This document shows positions 36,661 through 47,950 of a DNA stretch of 64,000 nucleotides, piece after piece. The stretch is from Cinnamomum chago (lineage: Eukaryota; Streptophyta; Magnoliopsida; Laurales; Lauraceae), in NCBI GenBank assembly GCA_038049695.1, contig CP142456.1:17822501-17886500 (forward strand), written 5' to 3'. A program made the position numbers and the translations under genes. The notes below the pieces were generated by a model, which searched no databases, had not been told where the DNA came from, and worked only from the letters and a program-made list of their open reading frames with translations. The number at the start of each line of letters is the position of its first letter. Positions within the stretch are counted from its first letter, which is position 1.

Positions 36661-37669
36661 AGAGCTTGAAAGTGGGGCCCACTGGTTTCCGCCCCGGCCC
36701 CAACAGGCTGTATGATGGGATCAAAGACTTGGTGTGTCGTGCACGAGTGGGGCCCAGCTGTGATGCTGGTTCTGAACCGTCCAAGGGTTCTTTCTGATGG
36801 TGTGTTGGGAGGCAAAAGATGGGATGGCTAGCATCAGCAGGTCTGTGTTGAGGGTTCTCTTGGAGGTCAACCCATTTGGCAATAAGGTGGGCCCACCATA
36901 TGATGAACGGTCTGGATTGGAAAGATGTGGGCCCAATGTTCTTAGAATGTATTGGGATAAAAATATCACCGTGGTGTAGAGGCTCCAAGCCTAATCTTGG
37001 CGGAGTCTCGAACACCTATTGCATTTGTTATATATTTATCGGAAGTGAACCTACACATTATCTAAGAATTTAAGTTATTCACTTCCATCTAATTAAAAAA
37101 ATTTAAACTTCAAAGTCACATAAATTCCCGAATGACGTGTTATAAGGTTATTGGTCCACTCGCAGTGAAAAACATAACAAATGAGATAGGCCAGGTGATC
37201 CGGACTCAATCTTGGCGTGGTCACTGTTTTCTGGACAAGTTAACTGCTCTACCACACTGGGGCCACAGGGGAATTTTACCCGGCTTTCTCTCCTGGGCCC
37301 GTAGGGATTATTTTGGCCCAAAGGGCTAGGAACCCTACGTTATAAAAAAAAAAAAAAATCTATGGACAAGTTATCTCAAGTCCCCAGCCCAAGCAGGTTA
37401 TAACCTGGTCACTGGTTCCCACCTCACTTCCTACACTCCACCATGCCAAATCCGAGACATTGTAAACAGGTGTGGCAATGGGTGGGGGCAGGATCGAGTA
37501 TTGGCCGAACAGAAACCTATCCTAGTCCTACCTTCTATCGGATCTAACCCCTCACGAGTTTATAAACATTTTTACAGAGAATTTTATGAGAGAAAAAACT
37601 GTTAGATGGCTCTGCACGAAGAAAGACCTCCTAAATATTAGGGTATAAATGTAGTTCCGTGGGAACAAT
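36661..37669. other. Upstream region of GIF1
   Basis: 36680-36960 carries GTGGGCCCACC- and ATGATGAACGGTCTGGATT-type wording that looks repetitive but has no clear ends. 37130-37358 ends in about 15 A and could be a retroposed SINE-like piece, but the internal A and B boxes are not convincing. 37466-37555 resembles another degenerate hAT end (CAGGTGTGGCAATGGGTGGG). No gene. Confidence 0.4.
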
Positions 37670-38475
37670 TGCATTTTTTTTTTATAATGACCATACATAT
37701 GCTTTTATATCCAACAATTGTCCCAAAACAATCGAAAAAAACATAACTTCCGCAGAGTTGTTTATACATGAATGGATGCTCTGAAAGTTATAGTTTTACC
37801 CTTAATTTTATGTAATATCCTAGATCGGTAGGTATCTCACAATGCGATAGAGTATGGTTGTAGGATATCTCACAAATTTAGATATTTTTCACTCTCTTCC
37901 TTTCTTCCAAAGAGTCTGTTGCTTTTCAATAAACGGAGAAAAACAACTGCGATAAAAACTCTTTTCATCAAGGTCCATCTTCTTCGGTTCTCTTATTGTT
38001 TTTCCTCTCTTTCCATCGTACCATCGTGCTTCTGATATGGCAGCAAGACATCCTTCCAGTCTATTATCCTTTTTCATTTTTCGCAACTTCTTTTATAGAA
38101 AAGCTAGTGATCTTCAGTGGCTTAGGGTTATAGAGAAGAAGGGCCCACATACCTTTTGTGATAACTGAAATGGATGGACTATGAGCCCTAACTTAGGAGT
38201 CTGCAAGTGGAAATGATGAAGATAAACAGAGTTCTCAATTTGTGGTGAATATGTGCTTTGGGTTTGAGCGGGAAGGTGGGGATTGTGCTATATCATAGTG
38301 CCGATACCATGAGATATCCTACAATCCTAGGATATCGCAAGCTTAAGGGTAAAACCATTACTTTTAGAATGTCCTTGTACAAACAAATCTGCAGAAATTA
38401 TGCATTTTCTAACCTTTTTGGGGCAATTATCAAATATAAGGGCAGTTGTACAATCAATAGCCCTTTTTTTAATAT
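37670..38475. mobile_element. Long-TIR Mutator-like element
   Basis: About 190 bp at 37670-37860 is matched, inverted and diverged, by about 38270-38475. Shared blocks include ACAATTGTCCCAAAA / ATAATTGCCCCAAAA, AGTTTTACCCTTAA / GGTTTTACCCTTAA and TAGGTATCTCA / TAGGATATCTCA. The loop of about 400 bp has no recognised coding sequence. Long inverted repeats fit a MULE; the target duplication is not clear. Confidence 0.55.
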
Positions 38476-41400
38476 TGGAGGGGGACGATGATATCGTCAA
38501 TGATAAGTCCACAAAATTACACTTTAATTCATCATTTTATTTAGAATTGTGAACTTAATTAGGGCCAATTGCACTCAATTTCAAAGAATTTCATGTTTTC
38601 ATGCATATGAGTATCAAACACTACTAGAAAAAGGACTTTTAGGGACCACCAAAAGCCCTCGCTAAAAGGGTTCTAGCGGTCGCTAATGCTCTTTAGCGAT
38701 CGCCCATCGACTGCCAAGAGAGCGAAGCAATTACTTCGTCGCAAAAATTATTAGCGACCTCCACAATTACTTTTGCGACCGCCATTTACTTAAAAAAAAA
38801 AAATTTAAGACCATTTGCGGCCGCCATAGCGATCGTTAAAACTAGAGATGACGTCACTAATACTTAAATTTTTTTCAATTTTTTTTAAATTTTAAAACTA
38901 TTAGCGACCACCACCAATAATTTTTTTTTTAAATTATTCTAATTTCTCAATTTTTTTCCTGCTTTTTATACCTGTACTTGAATATATTTTATACAACTAC
39001 TACCATTGTAAGGTCCGCGACCTTACTCGGTCAATTGAGCCCAATAGCAGGCTCGTTGACCCATTTCTTTTATTACTATTATAATTAATTGTATTGTTAG
39101 ATATTTAAGTGGGTTTAGGCCTTGAGTGAGTTTCTTTTAGTGTTAGAATAGTGTCTGCGAATTTTTATTTGATTTCGAGTTCGTTTGATCCTAGTAGGGG
39201 GTAGTTTGCAAATTAGGGAAAATTGAGTGTTTTTCCAGAAAAATTCCTATCACCGTGATTTTGGGCTCGTTGGAAAGGTCTCGTCGCGCTAATCATTTTT
39301 GTCTCTTGGCTCGTCGCGATCCGACAATCAGAAACCCTTCAAATGGTCCATTCTTTCACCGGACCCACTTAAGGGCAATTCAGTCTTTTCCTCCCTCTCT
39401 TTTTTATTAAACAGGGATTAGCCCTAATCTCATTCTCACTTCTGCAACGAAGCTACAACAGCCTTCCTTCTCCCTCTTCATCTTCTCAAGCCCAGATCTC
39501 CCTCCGGGAGAGATCACCTCCGCAATCCGGACCGCACATCTTCTTCCTTTCGATCTCCTCTCTCCATTGATACTAGTTGGTAAGCCTTTTCCCATCATCA
39601 ACTCTTCCATTCGTTTTCTCTTTTGTTTAGAATAGGTTGGATCATGATCTTTTTTCCTTTCTTTCTTCTTCTGGGTGTTCTAGATTACTTTTGAGCGGGT
39701 TAGATTGTGGTTTTCGTAGTAGAAAGCTCCTCCTCAAGCTTTTCCAAATTCTAATCATCTTCTTGGTTGAGGCAAGTAGATATGAATTTTATATTTAATC
39801 ATGTGTGTATGTGTTCTCCATTGATTATAATGATTTCCTTGTTAGATTTCCCTAAAACCAAGCCTGATTATAATATTGATTTTGGATTACATGTTAGGTT
39901 AGATTTGTGGTATGACTTGGATTAATTGTTAAATTGGTACCCCTTTTGATGTTTTTAATTTGATAGAATGGATGAGAATGATGATTGTAATGATTGAGGA
40001 GCATGGAGGCTCGTTTTCTGCAAGAAAAAGAAGAGAAAAACTCATTTTCGGGTTCAGGCTATAGTGCCGATCGATCGGGCCTGAAGACCGATCGATCGGA
40101 CTGAAATTGGTCTCAGTAAACTGAAACGAATCTCAAACCGATCGATCAAATCTCTTGTCCGATCGATCGGATGGCAATTTCGTAATTTTTGACAACTTTG
40201 GAAAAGGACTTAGAATACTTGTAACTTTTAATCCGTCCGTCGGATTTCTCCATACTATATACCGTTGGAAAGCCCTTGAGATGTAGAATCCAATGGTTCT
40301 AGTTTCATCACGATCGGAGGTCAGGAAGTGATGTAAATACTCAGATTATTGATACAGCCTATATTTTATTAGAAATGAGACCAGTAACTTAGGTTTGGGC
40401 CTTAGATGTTGGAAACCATGAACGTACTATCAGTTGACCATTAATGGGGATTAAATTGTAGCACGTGGCTTGGTGTGCTTCGATTAGGTGTCTAGGTATT
40501 TGTGCATTAAACATGAGGTAACCGAATGCGTTTGGAATTGAATTAATGGATGCTTAACATGATTGTATACCAAGGGATTTCCTTAAAAGCACCGTTGATC
40601 CAATTCCACACGTACTCCGTTAGAACATGTAGGATACATGGATGACACCACTTGCCTAGGTTTAGATCGTAATTCCTCCTTGACTTGTTTAATTGTATAC
40701 GTTGTAATTGCACCTTGTTCACTCACTCTTGGCATAACACCTAATTAATTATGAAACATAATCTCTTGTAGAATTAGGACTTGGACCTGACTTAGAGTGT
40801 ACCTTAGAACCTCGTGTTATGTAATTGATAAACATGACTGGTTAATTAGACTAAAGGGATTATCATGTGATTGGATTTATCTTGCATTGACTTGAATGAG
40901 ATAATCCCTACGAACATGTCTTGTATATTGAGCTAGCCAGACTTGCTTGTCTTGGTCTAATCTCGTGTCAACACCACTTTATTATTATTTGCATGTCATA
41001 GCCATCTGTAGTTTGGGGTATTATTGATGGGCCTGTTACTCGGACATCGGGGTGGGCAGTCGGCTTGGACGGCTTCCATGGCGTTGAATAGTTGGGAGCG
41101 GGCTTGGACCGTGCTACTATTCCCAGGACCAGGAGCTTGGATCCCCCTGGAGTCGGACTTTGGTATCAGTAGTCCGGGTAGGATTGTTATTGGTACCTCG
41201 AAAAGTGGCTTGGACATCCTCGGAGTCTCCCTCTTGATTCTTGCATTGCATTGTTGGGACAGTGGTTATTGTTAGTATGTTAGGATTTCCTGTTATCGTT
41301 TATGGTTATTTACTCATGCTTTATGCCTAGATTCGATTCCTTGTATTCTCTTGATTATTATGCCTGTCATTACTCTTATACTTGATGCATGTCATGATTA

Positions 41401-41679
41401 TTTATATCTTGCTTATCTATTGCTCAACATGTCGTTGACTCTATTCCTTGGTGTGCAGACTCCTCAGGTGAGTACTACTATGGGGAGTAAGCAGGTGAGG
41501 AGATCCTCTGAGGAGGAACGAGAGTGGCGTGCCGATGATGTAGAGTAGCGTCATTGATCCTGACACGGGAGAGATTCATTGGGACTTCATTAGATTCTTT
41601 TATTCTTTATTATCTCTTGTTGAACTTTCACACTATTGACTTCACTATTGTTTTAAATCACTACTAGAAAAAAAGGCTT

Positions 41680-42240
41680 TTATATCGATTGCAAAAACTG
41701 CCCTATATCGGTTTTTCATATAACTGATATAATATCTTCAGTCAAGGTATTTTATATCGGTTAATATTTAATTATATCGGTAAATTTTTTTTTATATCGG
41801 TTACACAGGAACTGACATAATAATGTCTATATATAATATCGGTTAGGAAAATATGTGATATTAATATCAATATTTTAGATCGGTTATTATAAAGCCGATA
41901 TTATAGACAAATATTTTATATCGGTTGTATATATATATTTTATATCGGTTGTATACACATATTTTATATCGGTTATTATGGAACGGATATTATATGTACA
42001 TATTTTATATCGGTTATTTCCCTCCTTTTATTTTTCCTTCTTCCCTCCCTTTTCAAGACGTCCTGCGGCTAACCGCCTGTGCACATGCGGCTAACCGTAA
42101 GTCCACATGCAGCTAACCGCCAGTGCACATGCGGCTAACCGCCAGTGCACCTGCGGCTAACCGCAAGTGTTATATAATATTTTATATCGGTTATTTTGAA
42201 ACCGATATTATATATCCAATCATATTACATCGGTCTTCGA
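41680..42240. repeat. 5' subterminal repeats of CACTA-2
   Basis: Over a dozen copies of TTATATCGGTT in both orientations, with the complementary AACCGATATTATA. Subterminal motifs of this kind are the binding sites of the TNPA-type protein in En/Spm elements. A block of GGCTAACCG motifs (42060-42170) interrupts them. CT-rich low-complexity DNA follows (42280-42545). Confidence 0.85.
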
Positions 42241-42553
42241 ATCCCTTGATCGCCCGCGCGGGCTCGATCGATCAGTACTTCTTTCCCTCCTTTTTATTTT
42301 TCCTTCCCTCCCTTCTCTTTCTTTCTCCATCATTCCTTCTTTCCTCTCACTCTCGCTCTCTTCTCTCCTCACTCTCGCCTCTCTTCCCAGCGCCTCTCTC
42401 CCTCCAATAACCCCTTTCCTCTCACTCTCGCTCTCTTCTCTCCTCACTCTCGCTCTCTCTGCTCTTCTCTCACTGTCGCTTTCTCTACTCTCTCTGCTCT
42501 CCCTGTCTCTCTCGCTCACTCTCGTTCTCTTTCTCTCTGCTATCTGCTGGCTG

Positions 42554-42658
42554 TATGTTAATGTCGATGAGAAGAGAGGGAGGAGTCTCTTTTACTATTT
42601 TATTGAAGCAGAGGAGCATCCTAAGAAGAAGCCCCTTACTATCTGTATGAATGGAGGT
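42554..42658 (+). pseudogene. Captured serine carboxypeptidase-like exon fragment
   Basis: 35 uninterrupted codons reading [16 protein letters not shown], then [19 protein letters not shown]. This matches the N-terminal region of plant serine carboxypeptidase-like proteins (GYVTVDE..GRxLFYYFVEAE, then PLxLWLNGGPGCSS). The sequence after the GG does not continue the protein, so either an intron begins here or the fragment ends. It lies between the CACTA-2 5' subterminal region and its transposase, unrelated to transposition, so it is a piece of host gene carried by the element. No catalytic residue is included; it is non-functional as a peptidase. Confidence 0.8.
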
Positions 42659-44149
42659 TGGTTCTTCTTCTTTTGCTACTATTTTATAAGTGGGTCTTTT
42701 TATCTCCTTTTTTTCCTGTTTAATTTTTGGGTTGTAAAGATGAGACATTGGAGTTCTTTTTTTTGCAATTTTGGGTCATGGACCTTTTTTTTTGTTTTTT
42801 TCATTTCTCTCCTAACCATCTTATCTTTTTGTTAGTTCTATCTCAATTTCAAAATGGTTGTTTCTTTCTTTCCTTTTTTTTATTTTTATTTTTGGATTCT
42901 TGCTGATGGTACTTATGGTTATGGTTATGGTTATGTTTTTTTTTTTCCCTAACTTGTATAATTTGTTTGGGCTTGTTAGCTCTACTCAGTATTTTCATTC
43001 CAGGAAGAAGCTTTATGTGCCTCTTTGACAGTGTAGTTTCTATTGACTGTCAATGTTTCTCAATATGTTTTAACCTGTTACGTTTGGGCGTTTGGGCGTT
43101 TGGTTATTTGGGTTTTATGGTATGGGATTTTGGTTGGCACTGTAGGTGTTTTGTAAGGGGGCTAGCCGCCAGACCCACGGTCAGCTTTCCAGGAAGCCTA
43201 TTCTCTCAGGATGATTTTCAACACGTCCTGCGGCTAACCGCCAGTGCACCTACGGCTAGCCGCAGTGCTAACCGTTGGAGTTCAGTTTGATTTCCAGAGA
43301 CAAGTTTTTTAGAACACCCTCTTGCGATGACCCCTGCGGTTGCCTCACGGCTAGCCCCCAACTATTCCTGCGGCTAGCCGTGAGCCAACCTGATTCAATT
43401 TTCTGAGAGGTAGACGTCGTGGATGGGGTGTGTTGGTGTTTTGTTTATTTCGGTTTTCACTTTTTGTTGGTGCTGGTGTTTGTTTTGTTGGTTTTTGTTT
43501 GTTTTGGTTTGGGAAGAGGGTTTTGGAAGATGGTTTTTTTTTCTTGGTCACAGGGGAGCAATTGAGCTAGTTGTTATCCTCAAATGCACAATTTACAGTA
43601 AGTGGGACATGAATAGTCACTTCAACGCACAATTATATCTCTGCACAATTATTGAGCTAGTTGTTATTCGTGACAAACCCAACTTATTGAATAGTTCATT
43701 GGGGCCGTGCAGTTTTCATCAAATTTTGTGTGCAGCTGCATTACTCTTCTCAGGCATTTGTTTGTCATTAGATCTTTTTATTTCATCTTATTAATGTCAG
43801 TCATTTTTTTTCTGTGGATTATCTACATTACTCTTCTCTGTGGGTTAATTTTTTTAAATATTTGTATTTGGTTTAATTGTGAATTTTTGAACTTGGTTGC
43901 TTTTGTATTGTTGTTTGGTGAATCTCTGTCCATGGATTTATTTCTACAAATCTTCAGCCAATCTGAAAGCTTTGCCCGAACGAGAATAACCAAGGTTGGA
44001 GACAAGGATATTCAGTTCGTTTGGTGCACACCAACCCAGGTCTCTCTCACATTAATTGGTTGTACATTAATTGGTTGTAATATTAGCATTATATGGCAAT
44101 GACTTTATGATTATTGCTTGTCTGTAGCATTTTATTGGGCTATTCAGAA
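42659..44149. other. CACTA-2 5' cargo region
   Basis: T-rich sequence after the carboxypeptidase fragment. 43155-43410 is a diverged copy of part of the SIRE-type LTR found at 56580-56900: same order of GGGGCTAGCCGCCAGACC, GCTTTCCAG, CTGCGGCTAACCGCCAGTGC and CTGCCTCACGGCTAGCC-type blocks. At 43915-44035 a protein-like stretch (ARTRITKVGDKDIQFVW) ends before a GT and may be another captured exon; I do not recognise it. Confidence 0.55.
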
Positions 44150-47100
44150 ATGGACAAGTCTTGGATGTCATTGAATCGGTTTTCTATTGCATACGGGGAA
44201 GGGGTTGAAAGTTTTTTGATGTTTGCCAAAAAGAAGTTTGGTGATGGGAATCCCATGCCATGTCCATGCAAAACATGTGGGAATCTCAATAAATTTGTAG
44301 CTAAGGATGTTGAGTACCATCTGTTTTTCCATGGTATCGATCGAAGTTATACTAGGTGGATATGGCATGGAGAAGCATCTCCTGGTGAAGCTCCCTCAAG
44401 TGTGCCTTTAAATAGGTCCACCCAACACCATTTTGGGAGTGATGTCCCAGATGATACTACACCCCCAGATGATGCTGCAAGCTCATTAAAATTGGCTCAG
44501 ACCGCTTGTGACCAGTATTCATCAAATCCTGAAAAGTTTTAAAGAATTCTTGCAGAGGCTGAGGAACCTTTATACAAAGGTTGTCTAAAGTTTACCAAAT
44601 TATCTGCAGTAGTTACATTGTTTAATGAGAAAGCAAGGAGTGGGTGGTCTGACATAAGCTTTTCACGGTTGTTGAAAATCATTGGAGACATGCTACCCGA
44701 CGATAATAATTTACTGCCCGAAGTATGAAAGAGGTTAAAAAGACATTGTCTGTGTATGGGATGAGCTATAAGAAGATAGACGCATGTCCGAATGATTGCG
44801 TGCTTTATAGAAAGGGATCTGATAATGAGAATAAAACTAGTTGCCCTACTTGTGGTGAGTCAAGATACAAAGTGAATAAGAACCTGACTGAGCAACGTAA
44901 GGGGGTGCCGGCAAAAGTTCTATGGTATTTTCCACCTATCCCTAGGTTTAAGAAATTATTTCAGTCGGTACAGACATCGAAACAGATGACTTGGCACGTT
45001 TATGAGAGATTGGTTGACGATAAGTTACGCCACCCAACTGACTCCCCCGCATGGAAGTTGGTAGATGATAAATGGCCGGAGTTTGCACAAGAGCCAAGAA
45101 ATTTGCGCTTAGCACTTTCAGCGGATGGGGTCAATCCGCATGGTTCGATGAGCAGCAAGTATAGTTGTTGGCCAGTAATGTTAGTCACTTACAATCTCCC
45201 GCCTTGGTTGTACATGAAAAGAAAGTTTGTGATTTTAACGATGTTGATATCGGGTCCACGACAACCTGGAAACGACATCGATGTTTACCTAGAACCATTG
45301 ATCGTTGACTTGAAAACACTATGGGATACAGGGGTTAAAGCTCATGATGCTTACCGACAAGAGGCTTTTACGTTGAAAGCAATGTTGTTGTGGACCATTA
45401 ATGATTTCCTTGCATATGGTAATTTGTCTGGTTGTGTTGTAAAAGGCTATCATGGTTGCCCCATATATGGCGAACAAACACAATCATGCAGATTAAAACA
45501 TTCGAGGAAGAACGTATACATGGCCCATCGAATGTTCCTTCCAGAAGATCATCCCTTTCGGAAACAGAAAAAATCATTTAATGGTGAGCAAGAGTTTCGA
45601 AAAGCACCAATGATTTTGACTGGTGAAGAAGTGGCAAAAAAGGTTAATGGAATCAAAACCTTGTGGGGGAAACCAGTACCAAAAGAGAAGCCCAAGAAAA
45701 AGAAAAAAAAATAAAAAAGATCGACTTCATTGAAGAGGAAGCGAGTGGAAGATGGTAGTGATGATGGTGCTAGAATTTGTTGGAAGAAGAAGTCAATTTT
45801 CTTTAACCTCGACTACTGGAAATACTTGTTTCTTCGACACAACTTGGATGTGATGCTCATAGAGAAAAATGTTTGTGAGAGTCTTATTGGAACCTTGCTG
45901 AATATTCCAGGTAAAACAAAGGATGGACTGAATAGTCGCCTTGATTTGCAGGATATGGGTTTAAGGGATGAACTAGCACCTGATGTAAGTCAGAATAGAG
46001 CGTACTTACCACCAGCTTGTTTCTCATTATCCAAAGAAGAGAAATTCAGTGTGTGTGAAACATTGCATAAGTTAAAAGTTCCAGATGGATACTCATCAAA
46101 TTTCAGAGCATTGGTTTCTATGCAAGACTTAAAGTTGGGGGGTATGAAATCTCATGATTGCCATGTTTTGATGCAGCAATTACTTCCTGTTGTTATACGA
46201 TCCGTGCTACCAAAACATGTGAGAGTTGTACTTATCAGATTTTGCTCATTTTTTAATGAGTTATGTGCGAAGGTAGTAGATGTACCTCGATTGCTTGAAG
46301 TTCAGAAGAATCTGGTGGTCACCTTATGTTTGCTAGAAAAATATTTCCCACCATCATTCTTTGGTATTATGGTTCATTTAACCGTCCATCTCGTTCGAGA
46401 AGTCCAGATTGGGGGCCCTATTTGTTTGCGATGGATGTATGGATTTGAGAGGTATGAATAACTTTAAATATTCTTCAAGTGCAATGTATTAATTTAAATT
46501 ATTTAAAGTAATCAATGGTTTACTATGTTTTAGGTATATGTCGGTTTTAAAAGGTCAAGTAAGAAATCGTTACCGTCCAGAAGGTTGCATGGCAGAGTGT
46601 TATATTGCGGAGGAAGCGGTTGAATTTTGTAGTGAGCACTTCTCTGGATTGGATGCAGTTGGAATTCCACCATTTGAAGATAAAACTTACCTTGAAATTG
46701 CGACTGGCAAGAAACCTCCAGGAGGTGATTTTGTTGAAGTTGATGCTAAGTCCTTGGAGCAAGCACATTGTTATGTATTGCACAACACAAGTGTTGTTCA
46801 ACCCTATATTGAGTAATTGTATTTTAACTTCTTGACTTACAAATTAAAGCGTTACACTAGTTTTAGAGCTAACATGCGGTTCGTATGGAAAACTATGCAG
46901 GAGACACATGAACCACCTAAAGAAAACATTTCCTCGGCAGTCCAAAATTCAGAAATGGTTACAAGATGAACATAACCGTTCTTTTAGTTCTTGGCTAAAA
47001 AACGAGGTAACAATTGTCAATCATAAGACTTGTGTCGTGTCTATTTTCTAAATGTGACTAACTTTCTTAGGAACACAGGTTTTTGAAGATCGGCGTGTCA

Positions 47101-47732
47101 TCGGTAACAACATCTCAGAAATCTTGAGATGGGTATCACAAGGTCCTCGTATACATGTTATAAAATATCATAGTTATACCATTAATGGTTCTCGTTTTAC
47201 CACAAAGGATCGTGATGCTTCACATGTCACTCAGAATAGTGGTGTAAGTCTAGTGGCCACGGCGATGAACATGTCTAGTGCAAAGGATAATAATCATGTT
47301 TTCTGTGAATCAGGGTACTATGGTGTTATTGTGGAAATATGGTTGATTGATTATAGTCATTTCAAAATCCCATTGTTCAAGTGTGATTGGGTTGACAACA
47401 AGACTGGCTTTAAGGTAGATGAGCTGGGATTCACCATAGTTGATCTTGCTAGAATTGGTTATAAATCTGATTCTTTCATTTTAGCCTCTCAAGCAAAGAA
47501 AGTCTTCTATGTACCTGATCCAGTCAATCATAAATGGTCCATTGCTCTAGCAACTCCTGAAAGAACCTATAATGTTGATGACAATGAAGAAGTCCTCTTT
47601 GATGCTGGCATTGAAGATCCAACTCGTCATGAAGTAATGCAATTGGATGAACCATTGGATGCTATAAATGAATCTGAGGCAATGTACACGCATGAAGATG
47701 CTGAGGGGACTTGGACTGACATTGATATTTGA
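44150..47732 (+). pseudogene. TNP2-type CACTA transposase
   Basis: Exon 1 opens MDKSWMSLNRFSIAYGEGVE and carries the transposase-associated N-terminal domain with CPCKTCGNLNKF and FHGIDRSYTRWIWHGE. Next come the transposase core (about 44720-45714, with LALSADGVNPHG, GPRQPGNDIDVYLEPL and TINDFLAYGNLSGC), the DUF4218 region (45730 to about 46816, with HDCHVLMQQLLPVVIR, intron about 46451-46533) and the C-terminal DUF4216 region (47124-47732, with YYGVIVEIWLIDY and FKCDWVD). Family role: binds and cuts the transposon ends. Damage seen: an in-frame TAA near 44540, a frameshift near 44726, and a stop after a lysine run at 45714. Inactive as it stands. Confidence 0.88.
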
Positions 47733-47950
47733 AAATGTATTATAATTGTGTTTTTTTGTGTAAGTGTTTATTATTGCTAAATATTCCCTTATGTACTTTT
47801 TTGTAAGAAGCATATATAGGTTATTTGAACTGATGTCACACTTAGTGGTAGTGTTAGTATGCTATGCATTGCATTGTTGTATGTATTACCTATTCCATGA
47901 CATACACAATATATTTATTGATATGTATGTTTTTTTTTTCACAGCTAGTA

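Noticed and set aside
36650-37015. Minus-strand ORF of 121 codons upstream of GIF1
   Set aside because: Overlaps the GIF1 promoter region, has no similarity to a known family, and spans repetitive GGGCCCAC wording.
37130-37358. Possible SINE ending in a run of about 15 A
   Set aside because: No convincing A and B promoter boxes and no target duplication could be read.
42220-42519. Arg/Glu/Ser-rich minus-strand ORF
   Set aside because: Translation of a CT-rich low-complexity tract in CACTA-2.
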